Assembly: GCA_947034895.1 (NCBI GenBank)
Contig: OX344764.1
Span: 61,175,348-61,239,347, forward strand
Origin: Rhytidiadelphus loreus
Taxonomy: Eukaryota; Streptophyta; Bryopsida; Hypnales; Hylocomiaceae
Direction of reading: 5' to 3'
DNA length: 64,000 nucleotides
The translations under genes and the position numbers were made by a program. Of this stretch, positions 38,261-50,381 are shown in pieces. The notes below the pieces were generated by a model, which ran no database searches, was not told the origin of the DNA, and worked only from the letters and a program-made list of their open reading frames with translations. The stretch's first letter is position 1; each line of letters begins with the position of its first letter.

Positions 38261-39165
38261 TTAACCACTAAAGGACCAAGTCCTTTTTTCTGCCAAAACT
38301 ACACTCAAAAGTGCCATTTCTATAGCAAAGAGTAAAAAAAATTGAAAATTGTTTTATTTTCCACATCTAACCATAGGATCTTACACCTAACTAGTATAAT
38401 AATGTGTGGAAAAAATTTCAGAATTTTCGACCATACAGATTGCAAGATATCTGTATTTAAAGTGAAAAAACAAGTTTTTCAGCACATTGCAGGACTATAT
38501 TGTTTGAATCTTCTTAACTTAAATTTTTTACACTACTAAGCTTTGAGCTTTAAATTTTCATGGGGAGGATTGAGTTAAAAGTCTAGAAAAAAAATCAAAT
38601 TAAAAAAACTTAATTTTTATTCTTTAAAAAATTGTTAAGTAGAAGTAGGTACAAAATAGAAGGAAAATCTAAATTATTAATATCTCTAAGATGGAATTAA
38701 AATGCACTAATCCCAATGGTGAGATTATTCTAGAAAGAAAACTAAACCATGTGGAACTTCTTTTTTTAAATTGTAAGAATTGCATTCAGAAATGAATCCT
38801 ATAAGTTATTTTTTTAAGAAGATGCTTTAATTGCCCAAAAAACAAGACTATCTATAACTTTCTCATAGCAAATCCAAATGGAATGAATCAAAGCTTTCCA
38901 TGTAGACAAAAATATAATCTATGAATTAATTAATTTTAATTCAAATTTTTCAAATTTTTTTTGTTGCCCCCTCTCTCCGCCTCTCCCCTATTTTGAGCTT
39001 ATTTAGGCATAATTTTTGTTCCCAGGTACCAATTGAAAAAAAATTCTCATGAAGCTAATTAAAATTTCTATCTTGAAAAGAAGTTTTGGAAAGTCAAGAC
39101 AAATATTGAGCCCGTAGGTACCTACTCGAAATCCCACTTGTCCCTTGAAGGCCTTTAGGGGTTAA
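38261..39165. mobile_element. TTAA/CCCCTAAA element, complete copy (905 bp)
   Basis: Left end TTAACCACTAAAGGACCAAG at 38,261; right end CCTTTAGGGGTTAA to 39,165. Both ends have TTAA. The interior is collinear with 32,772-33,580 and with 60,794-62,647. At 38,766-38,769 it has a single TTAA exactly where the copy at 60,794 carries a nested insertion, so it is the empty-site reference. No coding frame longer than about 65 codons, so it is non-autonomous. Confidence 0.85.
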
Positions 39166-39339
39166 AGTACAAGTAAAGTGCCAATAATTGATAATCAATA
39201 AGGTTCCTATTATAAGTTTCATTTTAGATACACCCATTCTTTTAGTGCTTCAAAAAATCATAGATTATTAATACTACATAGTGTCCAAAAAATGCATGCT
39301 TTGACTTTCAACAAGATTCAACATATAAACTTTAATAGT

Positions 39340-40503
39340 TTAACCCTCAAAGAACCGAGTGTGTTTTCTAAGAGAAATTGTAAAAAATTGCCATTTTTTA
39401 GTACATTGCGCAAAATTGAAAATGAAAACTTTTTTTTTGAACTTCAATTGTACAAAAATCTATCAAACTAATATGAAAATGTGTTGGAAAAATTTCAGCA
39501 CATTTGACATGGAGATTAACAGACTATTATGTTTGAAGTGATAAAAAAAAGTCATTCTTACAAAATGAGGTCAATACACTTTAGGCCCTCTTCAAGTAAA
39601 ATTTTTGCTCTTAATGAATTTGAGCCTCTCCACCATTGAGTTTTAAATCTTGTTAGGTATATTCATGTAAAAATTGAGAAGCAAATATAGAGTTTAGCTT
39701 GCTCTAAACCTCTCTAGAATGCAAGGAGATTAAGTTCATGAGCAATACACTAGTCATTTTTTGATGATTTCTTGTGCAATGAAGAAATGTTTTATTTGAA
39801 ATTCAAACAATGAAAAGTTAGAGACAAATATTTGGAATATGTAGGAATAATTTCAAGAACTTTGACTTCATAAATTGAATGATAATAGGGCTTGAAGCTA
39901 AAAGAAAATGTTTTTCCTTGAAACCACCTTGATATAGCTAATAAAGTTCAACTCTTCTTAGAATGTGATTTGAAAATTTTATTTTTTATTTTATTTTATA
40001 ATTTATGCCATATTTTATTAATTATATACATGCCAAATTTCAAAAGTTGATAGGAGGTTCAACAAAAGATGCCCCAATTGCCAAAACTACCCAAATTTTT
40101 TTGATCTAGGCATCCAATCTTGTATCAAAAATTTGAAAACATCCCTTAAAAATTGACTTCAAATTCACCCTACCCAAGTTTTCAAGTCATCCTTCAAACT
40201 CTTCAACCATAGGGGGGCAATAATAGGAACCATAGTTGCAAAGGTTAACAATTTTATGATTGGAGGTCACTAAAAAAAGTACCATACGTATAGTAGGTGA
40301 AAGGGCAGGATCAACGGAAAATAATTATTTTTAAGAATGTCAAATAAATAAAATAAGAAAAATAAATTGCCAAATTTAACAAGAATTAAATGAGCAAGTT
40401 GTTGTAAAAAAATAAAATTTTCAATGCAAATCAAAATGTTCAAAGGTCATGTACATTCATATAAAATTATGATGACAATTTAAAGAAAACTCTACATTAA
40501 CAC
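39340..40503. mobile_element. Fragment starting with a TTAA/CCCT left end
   Basis: Begins TTTAACCCTCAAAGAACC at about 39,339, then 'ctaagagaaattg', 'ttgccattttttagtacattgc', echoing the left part of the family. No matching right end is found before the next element at 40,504, and the interior is AT-rich without ORFs. Confidence 0.5.
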
Positions 40504-41480
40504 TTAACCCCTGTGCGTCATAGCGGACGTTTTTGATACCCTCCTGAAATGCTGTTACTTTGAACTGTTGTAACTTCTGCATCCAAGGTCCAAATTTGAT
40601 AAAATTTGTTGGTAAAGTTGTGCATCGTCTTCTAGTTTGTGTGGTAAATTTTTCAGATCAATACTCAACGTAATGAGTTTTTGGCAGCCAATCAAAGTTT
40701 GCAGGTTCTAATTGAGTTCAGAAACTGCATTTTAGGGCTGCAACTTCGGGGGCTTGTATCTCTTTCATACAAGGTCCGAATTCAATAAAATTTGTTGGGT
40801 TTTCTTCCCCTTGAAGTCTAGTTATTGTGGTAAAATTTTCATGTCAATACAAGTTGTTTTGAATTTTTGGGAGCAATTCGAAGTTCAAAATCCTGCCTTT
40901 TTGGGAGAACAATAAACTTCGGCGACTTGTATCTTCTTCATATAAAGTCCATTTTCAATAATTTTTGTTGGAAAAGTTGCGCATAATAGTCTAGTTTGTG
41001 TGGATAAAATATTATGTCAATCAAAGAAGTTATGAGTGACTGAGAAGCATTCTAGTAGAAGGAGTTTCAGCCATGGATGTGTTTTTTGCAGTTTTTCTTG
41101 CTCTTTTCAAGGTATTTCAAAGCCATTTTGTAACCACAATGAGTCAATTCAATGAATTTTTTTTTCACCAATGTGTTTGTTTACTAATTTTGAATCATTC
41201 TATAGTGTAAAGTTTTTTCATTTGAGTAGATTTAGGAATCAAATTTCACCTCCAAATGTGTTTTTATGGAAATTTCAGTATTCATTTTTAGCACTTAAAC
41301 ATTATAATCTTTAAATCTATGCGGTCAAATGACTCCAAATTTGATACACGTCATCTACAACATGTTTAATAAAAGATTGTACGGTTAAGATCTTAATAAC
41401 TTAGTGACATTTTGATCTATGACTTTTCAAATGGAATGACGCTTTAGAACCTATTTGGACTTCAATCCTTTAGGGGTTAA
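40504..41480. mobile_element. TTAA/CCCC element with three internal tandem units (977 bp)
   Basis: Ends are TTAACCCCTGTGCG at 40,504 and CCTTTAGGGGTTAA to 41,480, so only the outer CCCCT/AGGGG is shared between the termini. Inside, three tandem units start at about 40,572, 40,752 and 40,924, each with '(a/g)aagtcc(a/g)' or 'aaggtcc', 'caata(a/t)', 'ttgttgg' and 'tctagtttgtgtgg' or variants at matching spacing (period about 172-180). No ORF. Confidence 0.75.
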
Positions 41481-42107
41481 TGAGTGGAGGATGAAGTGGT
41501 CATTTTTATAATGAAATTCATTGCTCCTTATGAACCCTCAAAAGATATGAAATAATTTGAAGATTGAACTCCTACTAATCCTAACCATTAATATATCCCA
41601 CATGGATTGCTCTACTTCCTACCATCCAATTTGTATAAAGATTCTCTTCCTTAATTTCTGTAACATATCCCCTCATCTCAAAGTACTGTAGACCCTTGTA
41701 GAAACTTCAAACCGCATTCCTAAATCATTGTACCAATGCAAAATTAGGATGGTATCGGTATCAGGGAGACTTCTTGGTCGGTTGGAGCAGACCCCAACTT
41801 CTTTTTCTCAAGCTCGTAAATCTACTGCCAAAACATAGACAGTGTCTCAAAGGAATTCATGTCTCAAAAGGAATTCAACTTATCATGAGAGGAGCAGAAT
41901 AATATTATTCTTCAACGTCACTTGCAGCTGAGTAACTTCGAAACACTACAAATTTCAGACTTCACATCAGATGTAGACTAAATTAAGACGGGCTGTCGAT
42001 CTAATAGATCTTCCGACGATGATATCATGTTGAAACTGGCAAAACAGCACAATCATAAAGGCCAATACTCGAAGACTTGAAATGTTGAATCGTGGCTTCG
42101 AATGAGA

Positions 42108-43935
42108 CTATTCATCCCTCTTAAATACTTTTGAACGAAAGAGCTCCAGATTGAGATCGGGATGAGCGTTCTCTGTGCCTGCATTTGAAATAGTCACAAG
42201 CACTGTCAATATCATGAATTAAAGAAGGCTTAAGAAGACTAGATGTCACGTCATGTGTAATCACTCCCAAGCATGTATATGTGGTACTAATGGCTTGGTT
42301 TCTCAAGTTAAGAGCGGATAGGACACAGGCACGAGCACCACTAGAATGATCACCATTGAAAATATGAATAGAACAAATGCAAAAGAAAGCAATGTCTGCT
42401 TACCTGAAACCATTTCCAACTGTTGATCCCACTCCTCGAGGGTCTAGCATACACGCAAAAAGAGAATTCAGTTGCAAAATTAAAAATTAAAATGATTATG
42501 CAGAAATGAAGACAAAATCAAGTCTTGCCTCAAGAAAAGAATCATGCCTGTGAGAATGTGATTAACAAGACAATAGGGGCACCGAGTCTTGCACCTTCAG
42601 AAATGATGAGTAGACTGGATCGTCTGCGTCACTACTCACCGGGAGACCGGACCTAACTTGTAATTGGGATAATAGTTGTCTGTTTTTCACCAGAGTAGTT
42701 CTCGCAGCGTCTATAACACCCTGCAAACCAATTCCCGTTTCCAACGTTTGAAGCCATGTTATGGAACGAGATAGCTGCCACAAATTACATTCTCCTGTGT
42801 CAGGGAGAACGTGACTCGGAACTTCCCAGAGGTTAAAATTGTTGTTGCTGTTTCAAACAGTCTCACACTGTATACAGAGATAGTGTATCCGGAAGATAAC
42901 CTGTTTGGCAGCTAATAGCTTGGCACTTTCCTCTCTGAGCAGCGAAAGCTCGTCCTGCAATCTCTTCGCGCGGGCAAGTAACTTCAGAGGATTTACCTGA
43001 TTTGCGTGCAACCAAGAGAGAAATGTTAAGAGAGTCCAATAAGAATTACAATTAACAAAGGCCAGTATAAGGCAGGATGAGAAACTGCTTACATTGCCTG
43101 GATAAGTAACTTCAAACTCAATCTCCAATTTGTTATTATCGAACTGCACGTTCGAAACATGGAACAAGCGTGAGAATCCAAACAAAACAACTCTTGATAA
43201 TAGTCGTGAAATGCAATTAGAAGTCATACACCAGTGCACTTTCCATTGCATGAGCAGCCTCACTAAGGCAGAGATACCAAATTCCGTTACCTTCCCAAAT
43301 TATGACATAGAGGGTCTGATGAAGTGCTACCAAACAGAGCAACTTTGCAACATGATTATAAGGGGTAAAAGAGACTCTGGTTATATGGTTTTGGGTCATT
43401 TTGAAGATTCTTCAAAAGACGCCCATGAATGACATTACAAACCCCTATTGTACATCTACAATCCTGACTCAGAAAAATCACAGAGATTACAAAAATGCTC
43501 CAAATTAAAACTGATTGATTGATTGATAATTTACGACTTCCATTCGCCTTCCAAGGAAAAAGTTAACTCTGATTGTAATTTCAAAATTACATACCCAAAT
43601 CAGCTAAAGTAACGGAAATATGTCTCTCAACCTTACACTCAGTCTTCTTTGGGAAATGAAAAGTCCGCTAGGGGCAGGACATCAAAAGACTTCACCAACA
43701 CAAATCAGACAAGCCTTCGCGATGTGCGAGAGGATAGACATCTGAACACCTCCCCTGCATCTCTCTAAATTTATGTACAAACTAAGTTAAATCACGTTCT
43801 CTTCTCTCCGCAGAATTCCGAAGCACGATTGAACCAAACTACCTGTAGGATAGCATCCGCCTTAGCAAAATGAGAATGCAACGTCTTGATTGCGCCCTGA
43901 ACACCACTATCCGTGCCACCAAATCCCGTCTCCAT
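42108..43935 (-). CDS. SKA2: Spindle and kinetochore-associated protein 2 homologue
   Basis: Predicted subunit of the Ska complex, which couples kinetochores to spindle microtubules. Six minus-strand exons, 43,935-43,843, 43,143-43,093, 42,996-42,901, 42,720-42,595, 42,443-42,404 and 42,178-42,108, join in frame to 158 aa with GT-AG introns. The N-terminal two thirds are alpha-helical and coiled-coil: LEIEFEVTYPGN, then VNPLKLLARAKRLQDELSLL and ESAKLLAAKQ, corresponding to the plant SKA2 pattern (xxxREFQQxYPDN-VNPMKLxxRxKxxQEEL). This is followed by the plant-type segment IDAARTTLVKNRQLLSQLQ and SGLPVSSDADDP. The C-terminal EEWDQQLEMVSG fits the family's end, but the last 22 residues have no clear counterpart. 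Exon 5 has a weak TAG acceptor in a short intron and is the least sure. Confidence 0.82.
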
Positions 43936-44269
43936 TTCCGGCACCACCGATAACCCTAAATCCGAACCAAATCATCCGTCGGACGCTCCACACGAAACTG
44001 AACTGCCGCAGCTCCAAAACATGTCCGAAAATACTTTGCCAGGGCTCCCGAAATTTCTCCAAAACAGACACAAATCCTCAAAGTCCACAAAAGCCCACAC
44101 AAAGCTCGAATTCGTGCTTCTACAGCCGAAACAAAATTCAGATTTATGTCAAGACGCTGAGCCTCACTAAGTTACTCGCAGTTCCCGCTTCTTGTCAAAT
44201 GCTCTTGGCGCCCAGTGGTCATAGGTTCTGAGTATGCTATACCGTGCGAGTCTTTGGAAGGAGATGTCC

Positions 44270-44765
44270 AAGGGAATTGCACCCAAAACCGACCTGGAAC
44301 ACCCGAAGGAAACCCTGAAATTTTTTATTTCCCGCGCATGATAAAATTTGCAATTTTTGAATTTATATTTGCAATCAGAGGCCCCAAATTAGCTATACTC
44401 AATAGTGAAATTAGGTTGCCTTAACAATTAGGCTGCCTTACTTCAAAAAACTAACTTTACAAGCCAACCAATCAACAAATTTGTCTACTATTTTTTCTGT
44501 TTGTACACATAGAGGTTCATAAGTCCCACATTCATAAATTTTTAATTCAAAAAATTAGTAAATTCTTGTAAAGAAACAATACGTATTTATATAGTGTAGA
44601 ATGTCGAGAAATTAGTGTGGGGCAACCTAATTTCACTATTTAGTGTAGGAGAAGTGTAGAGCATACATTTTCTAGGCACAAAATAGGGGGGCTTTTTTTT
44701 ACTTGCACCCTCTAGACTAACTCGAGGGGGACAAGTGAAAGGTCAATTCACCCTGACCAAGAGAA
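44270..44765. mobile_element. Diverged copy of the 30.66-kb fold-back family, interrupted by another element
   Basis: Shares 'aaattttttatttc', 'atatttgcaatcagaggccc' and 'aggtcaattcaccctg' words with 30,640-30,890, in the same order. The similarity breaks after 'aaattagc' at 44,394 and resumes at 'ggcacaaaatagg' near 44,677; the intervening segment is the element at 44,399-44,641. Confidence 0.55.
44399..44641. mobile_element. MITE-like element with perfect 20-bp inverted repeats
   Basis: AATAGTGAAATTAGGTTGCC at 44,399 is the exact reverse complement of the right arm ending near 44,641. It sits inside the fold-back copy described at 44,270-44,765. No ORF; the target duplication is not clear. 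Confidence 0.7.
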
Positions 44766-45104
44766 ATGGGTGATGAATTTTTTTTGCAAATTGGAAAGTA
44801 GTTGCGTAAATTTTGGACACACATTGAACTAATTATAGCTTTTTAAAGAAGAAAATTGTAAGAAGTTAGCATGTAATATTGGTGAATCTAGTATTTGTTC
44901 TGTTTGATGCATATTAACCCCTAAATGCCCAAGGCACCAAAATATGGTGTTTGCAAAACTTTGAAGTTAAATATATCCTAGCCAATTTTCTATTTTTAGT
45001 AGTTTATATTTTTTAAATGTTCCTCTTGAAGTCTAGTTTTGCCTCCAAAAGTCTGATCTTGAAAATAAATGACAATGATTTTTCTATAAGAGATTTTGTG
45101 CACG

Positions 45105-45109
45105 AGTAC
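45105..45109. repeat. Target-site duplication AGTAC (left)
   Basis: AGTAC here and at 50,963-50,967 flank the LTR retrotransposon directly, the 5-bp duplication usual for Ty3/gypsy integrase. Confidence 0.9.
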
Positions 45110-45525
45110 TGTTAGGATTCCTACTTGTCGAGCGAGATTCTGTCGACACTCCGATCGATCACGCGCTCAGTCAGTCCTTAACCCCAATATTCCGGAGTAC
45201 AGAGCATTCTATACTGTACTTACTCGGCAACTGAGCACACTTATGATGATGCATCATCAACTCTGATTATCTTGAACCTGTGCTTCCAACTCAGATCAAT
45301 GCAACGAGTCATTACGGAGGATGAGAGATTATTAGTATCGAAGCTTGTATTAACAGGATGCTAAGTGAGGGACATCGCCCCCCTCACTGGGCTTTAACAG
45401 AGCAAGCTCACTACCTCTAACCTAACTGCCGGAATGAGATAACCGTCTCCACTAAGTTCCTTCCGTAACGGTTATCCAAGCAGTCTGTGGTGACCACGTC
45501 CAGCTGTTACGATTGAGTCGTAACA
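45110..45525 (-). repeat. 3' LTR of the chromovirus
   Basis: 416 bp. At the four positions that differ from the other LTR this copy has A or T on the plus strand where the other has G or C. Confidence 0.95.
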
Positions 45526-48500
45526 TTACCCCCCCTCTAGTGTGCTGAAGATGGTGTGTGCAGGAGCCGGCGCTTGTGGATGGCGTTGGTGGAACTTTTT
45601 GACGACATCCGGAGCATTTCGCAAATTTGCAGCTGGTTCCCAGGAGTTTTGTTCTGGGCCGTAACCCTCCCAAGATACCAAGTAATGTAGTTTCCGACCA
45701 CGACCTGAGAATCGGGAATCCAGAACATCGCGGACTTCCCACTCCATATCTCCCTCCGCAGTTAAGACTGGCGGTGGTGGTTTTTGCAGACGACCAGGAA
45801 TTGTATCCTTTCGATACCTTTCGAGGAGTGATACGTGAAAAACGTCATGAATTTGGAGTGTTCGAGGGAGCTTAAGCCTGTATACCACATCTGATAATTT
45901 GGAGATAATCGGAAAAGGCCCTAAAAACTTAGAAGCCAGTTTCTTCGATGGTGCCGTGGTGGTTATATTAGCGTGGCGCAGCAAAACTTTGTCACCCACC
46001 TGGAAGTTTGGTTGACGCTGAACCCCACGGTCGCAATTCCTTTTAGCTTGATCCGCAGCTATTTGTATCATGATTTTGATTTCTTCGTGGATTTCTTTTA
46101 AGTGTCGGATTCTTTCTTCCGTAGCCGAGACCATTGACGAAGTTGGTGTGTTGAATGATAATTGTGGATGGTACCCATATGTTGCATAAAATGGGGAGAA
46201 TCCTGTGGTAGAGTGAAGAACATTATTGTAAGCAAATTCAGCCAAGGGAAGTAATTTTGACCAATCATCCTGGCGGCGGGTTGTGAACATGCGCAAAATT
46301 TGCTTGAGGATTTGGTTTACACGCTCCGTTTGACCATCTGATTGAGGATGGAACGCCATTGTAGGGCAGGGTTGAATCCGAAGAAGCTGATATAACCGTC
46401 TCATGAATTTAGAAATAAAAACCGGACTCCTGTCCGAGATTATCTCGTCTGGCGTCCCATGGTGTTTCCAAACATGTTGAAGATACAATGTGGCTGCTTC
46501 ATTAGAATCAATTGTTTCAGTCCTCGGAATGAAATGTGCCAATTTGGTGTTTTTGTCGACCACAACCATAATTGAATTGAAACCACTACTCTTCGGTAAT
46601 TTAACAATGAAATCCGTGGTCACCCTTCTCCAAGGTGCTTCAGCAGCTGGGATCGGTTGTAGGAGTCCATAGGGGGCATGACGTGTTGATTTGGACCTTT
46701 GGCAGAGATCGCATCCATCAACATACCGATGAGCATATCGGCGTAATGTTGGCTAGTAAAATTTTCGGGATACCAGGTCCATTATTTTCGCACGTCCTGG
46801 GTGGGCCGCGGCTAGAGCATCGTGGCGAGATCTTAAGACCTGGCGTCGCAGATCTTCATTGTCGGGAACGAATACCTTGTTCCGAAAATACAGAACCCCA
46901 TCAGTGAATCGATATTCCCGGAAACGCTGGCGGATATGCCCTGGAGCTCGGTCTGGCCCATTCTTGAAAAATGACAGTATTGATTCCAGTGCCGGATCTT
47001 CCAAGCTGGCTGCCTTAACCTGCTGCATGAGCTGCATGTCACTCCAGACTGGCTGGCATGCCTCCAGCATGGCTAGACGGAGAAGAGGTTTTGAATTCTC
47101 TTCCGAACCCTGGTTCCCTTCAGTTTGTCTGGATAGCATATCAGTGCCTCCATTAAGAATTCCAGGCCGGTGCTCAATAGTAAAATTAAAAGCTGAAAGA
47201 AATTCAGACCATCTAGCTTGCCGTCTGTTGAGCTGCTTAGTCGTGAGGAAGTATTCAAGATTTTTATGATCTGAGATCACTCTTACTTGATGCGGTGACC
47301 CCTCCAAATAAACCCGCCAGTTTTGGAAAGCTAGAACAATAGCTAATAATTCTTTATCGTAAATATCATAGTTTTGTTCTGCTGACGACATCTTTGAACT
47401 TCGATAAGCACAAGGGTGAAGGTGCCCGTCCTCTCCTTTTTGTGACAAAATGCCTCCTGTTGCAGTATCAGACGTGTCGATCTCAATTATAAATTGTTGG
47501 TCAAAATTAGGATGAATCAATATCGGCGCTTGAAGAAACTGAGATCGAAGTGAATTAAAAGCTTCCTGCGCTTGGGGAGTCCACTCAAATTGACAATTTT
47601 TTCGTGTTAATGCAGTAAGAGGAACCGCTATTTTTGAGTAATAAAAAATAAACCGTCGGTAGAAATTAGCAAATCCTAGAAATGCCTGAACCTCTTTGAT
47701 TGTACTCGGGATTGGCCAATCACGGATGGCTTGTATCTTGTCTTGGCACATCTCCAATCCCTTCTCTGATACGATCATGCCCAAAAATTCTACAGAACTT
47801 CGATGGAACTCACATTTTGATGCTTTAACGTAGAGACCATTTTTTTGTAAGCGGTTGAGGACTTCTCGTACCAGTAATTGATGTTCCTTTAAATCCTTTG
47901 AAAAAATGAGAATATCGTCTAAATAAATTACAACCGATATATCCAATAAATCATTAAAAATACTTTGCATATGGGCCTGAAATTGTGCCGGGGCATTGGT
48001 TAACCCAAATGGCATGACAAGGTACTCAAAGAGACCATAACGGGTTTTGAAAGCGGTTTTAAATTCATGGCCATGAGCCATCCGTACTCGATGATATGCT
48101 TGCCGCACATCCAACTTTGTGAAGATTTTAGCCCCAACCAATCTATCCGTAAGCTCAGGAATTAAAGGTAATGGGTATCGATTTCTTACCGTGACTCGGT
48201 TTAAATTGCAATAGTCAATGCAAACGCGAATCGATCCATCTTTTTTCTTGGCAAATACAATTGGGGCGGATACAGGAGATTTGGATTGTCTAATCCATCC
48301 TTTGCCCAAATTTTCCTCAAGATATCGCCGTAATTCATCTAGCTCCACCGGGGACATTGGTTGTAGCCCAGTATTACGAGGTTCTTCCCCCTCCTTAAAT
48401 TCGATCTTCATGTCTGATACTCCGTGATTTGGGAGTTCATTTGACGCCGACTCGCTAAAGGCTTCACTTAGATCCTGGTACTCCACAGGAATCTGTGATT

Positions 48501-49338
48501 TTGTTGCCGTTCTGGTCAAATCAGACACCTCCAACGCATATACCTCAGCTCCTTTGGTCGAAAGGCGGAAAGCAGAGGCTGAGACTACAGCATGCTTTGG
48601 GGCAGTCAACATCTGCCGAGGTTTCTGGTTCACCGCCCGAGGTGGCATTGGGCCCGCCTGATTCGATGCCCTCGAACCAGCTTTCCTTTTGCGCCTGTTC
48701 CTTGGCCGACGTTGGGATCGAGGTGACGGGAGTTTGGCAAGTTGGCCTTTGCCGTCGCTATCCCCTCCCTCTTGCTGCTCCGCCGAGCGACACAAGCATG
48801 CCTCTCGGCAGTAGGCCGAATCAAAAGTCACTTCTTTACGAGCCCATCCAATGGTTGGGTCATGACGTACTAACCACGGTATTCCTAGAATACACGAGTA
48901 ACGTCCCGTGTTGGTGATGTCAGCCACCAAAGATTCTCGATGGGATCCGACTACCAACTCTACTGTTGCTTCATGAGTTATTAAGCCCGAGTTAATTGTT
49001 CTACCATCAATAATCCTAACTTCTCGGGGAACAATTTTGGGCTGAATCGTGGCCCGGCATCGTTGAGCAAAATGCGGGTGCATAAACACACCAATTGCCC
49101 CTGAATCAATAAGGGTATCAGCTACCACAGAATTGATCTTTGCACCTAATGTCAGGTGCGCTTCTGAGTTACTGGTTGCACGCAAACATGCTGGTATTAT
49201 CGCCTCCTCTTGCGACTCCAAGGATCTCTCATAATTCTCGACCATTTCCCATTGCGGGATCATAATTGAAGCAGTTTGAAGCCCGCCCGGGTACCGAATC
49301 AACTCCCTCAGTCCCGGGCATTGTCTTTTCCCGACCAT
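45526..49338 (-). pseudogene. pol: Chromovirus pol polyprotein with one in-frame stop
   Basis: One reading frame runs from 49,338 to 45,526, broken only by TAG at 46,753-46,755. Domains by residue from the first Met: aspartic protease with LIDSG (76-80), reverse transcriptase with VFAKKKDGSIRVCIDY, MPFGLTNAPAQFQ and catalytic YLDD (472-475), RNase H with IEIDTSDTATGGILSQ (about 618-633), and the tether region NGGTDMLSR. After the stop come the integrase zinc finger (HRYVDGCDLC), the catalytic core (TDFIVKLP, IISDRSPVF, HPQSDGQTERVNQ giving D-D-E), the GPY/F-like FLGPFPI and a C-terminal chromodomain (KLHYLVSWEGYGPEQNSWEP). The stop lies in the zinc-finger linker where the family usually has Trp in FYWP; a G-to-A change would explain it. 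The TAA stop of pol directly abuts the LTR. Confidence 0.93.
49285..49332 (-). promoter_or_regulatory. Programmed -1 ribosomal frameshift signal at the gag-pol junction
   Basis: The slippery heptamer GGGAAAA occupies 49,332-49,326 and is in the required register with gag codons (TCG GGA AAA). A 6-base spacer (49,325-49,320) is followed by a 7-bp GC stem, GCCCGGG at 49,319-49,313 pairing with CCCGGGC at 49,291-49,285, with a 21-base loop that contains the gag stop. Slipping -1 enters the pol frame. This is what canonical -1 sites look like; activity is not shown. Confidence 0.82.
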
Positions 49339-50381
49339 TCCTCTTCCACAGCTGCTAGAGATAAGGGTTTAGAAGGATTAGTCAGACATTTTGCTCTCAC
49401 ATGTCCCAGCAACCGACACCCCCAACATCTTCCTTGCTTTTGATACTCCATCCACTCACCGGCTGTTTTCGCCAACGCGGTGGATCCATGAACCACGTCC
49501 AATTCCATAGGGGTGGGACCTAACGTTCCCGGGTTGGTATAGAATCGCCCAACAGGTTCTTTGGAATTAATAAATGGAGTGGAAGGCCGTCGATTTTGGC
49601 GCCGCAACCATAATCTTTCATCAATCCTCGAGGCCATTGCCATCCATTCTTGGAGCCCACGTGGTTGGGTTTCAGCCGTGGCTATAGAGTCGAGGACCTC
49701 ATCCTTGAGCCCTTCTCAAAACCGTGCCACTAAACTAGATTCGTTCCAATCAACTTGTGCCGCACTTTCATTGAATGTGGAAATGTAGCTGGCTACCGAG
49801 CCTGTTTGTTTGATCTTTCCAAGACGATCCTCTACATTGCTCCTCCTATCCATATTCCCATAAACCGCTATCACCGCTTCTCGGAAATTATCATAATTGT
49901 TCAATAACTCATGTGGCCGTCCCTCATCCAGAGCTTGGAGGATCGGCATGGCCCAGTTTTGTGCTGCTTCTGTCATGTAAGAAAGAGCGAAAGCTATCTT
50001 ATCCTCGTCATCACGATAAGCTCTGGAATTACCCCGGAACACTAAACGGATTTGTGCGAACCATTTGTAAACTTCTCCGCCCTTCTTGCCTGAAAATTTA
50101 TCAAGCTTGGCGACTTTTGATTCCGCACCGCTCCAACGTTCATCATGATCTCTATCTGCTCTAGCAGTTTCGCGACCACCTGCTCGCATGCCTGACGCCT
50201 GAGATATCGGTGCGGAAGGTATGGCGGCTTGTTTCGAAACTTGTTGCACGATGTGAGGTATCGCTGTTTGGAAAAATGATTGAATCTGCTGTTGTATGAA
50301 CGCCACCCATTCCGGTCCTAAGCCTTCCTGCACAGGTGGACCCCCGTCTCTACCGGACCTCTTTTCTTCTATCGCAGCCAC
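49308..50381 (-). pseudogene. gag: Chromovirus gag with one in-frame stop
   Basis: One frame from 50,381 to 49,308, interrupted by TGA at 49,716-49,718 (between VARF and EGLKDEV; a C-to-T change of an Arg codon would explain it). The capsid-like part (WFAQIRLVFRG, ALSYMTEAAQNWA, FREAVIAVYG) resembles the plant gag/DUF4939-type family. The nucleocapsid zinc knuckle is CWGCRLLGHVRAKC (C-x2-C-x4-H-x4-C) near the end. The frame opens with GTG just after an upstream stop; the first ATG in frame is at residue 65 (50,189), so the true start may be mutated or supplied otherwise. Confidence 0.88.
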
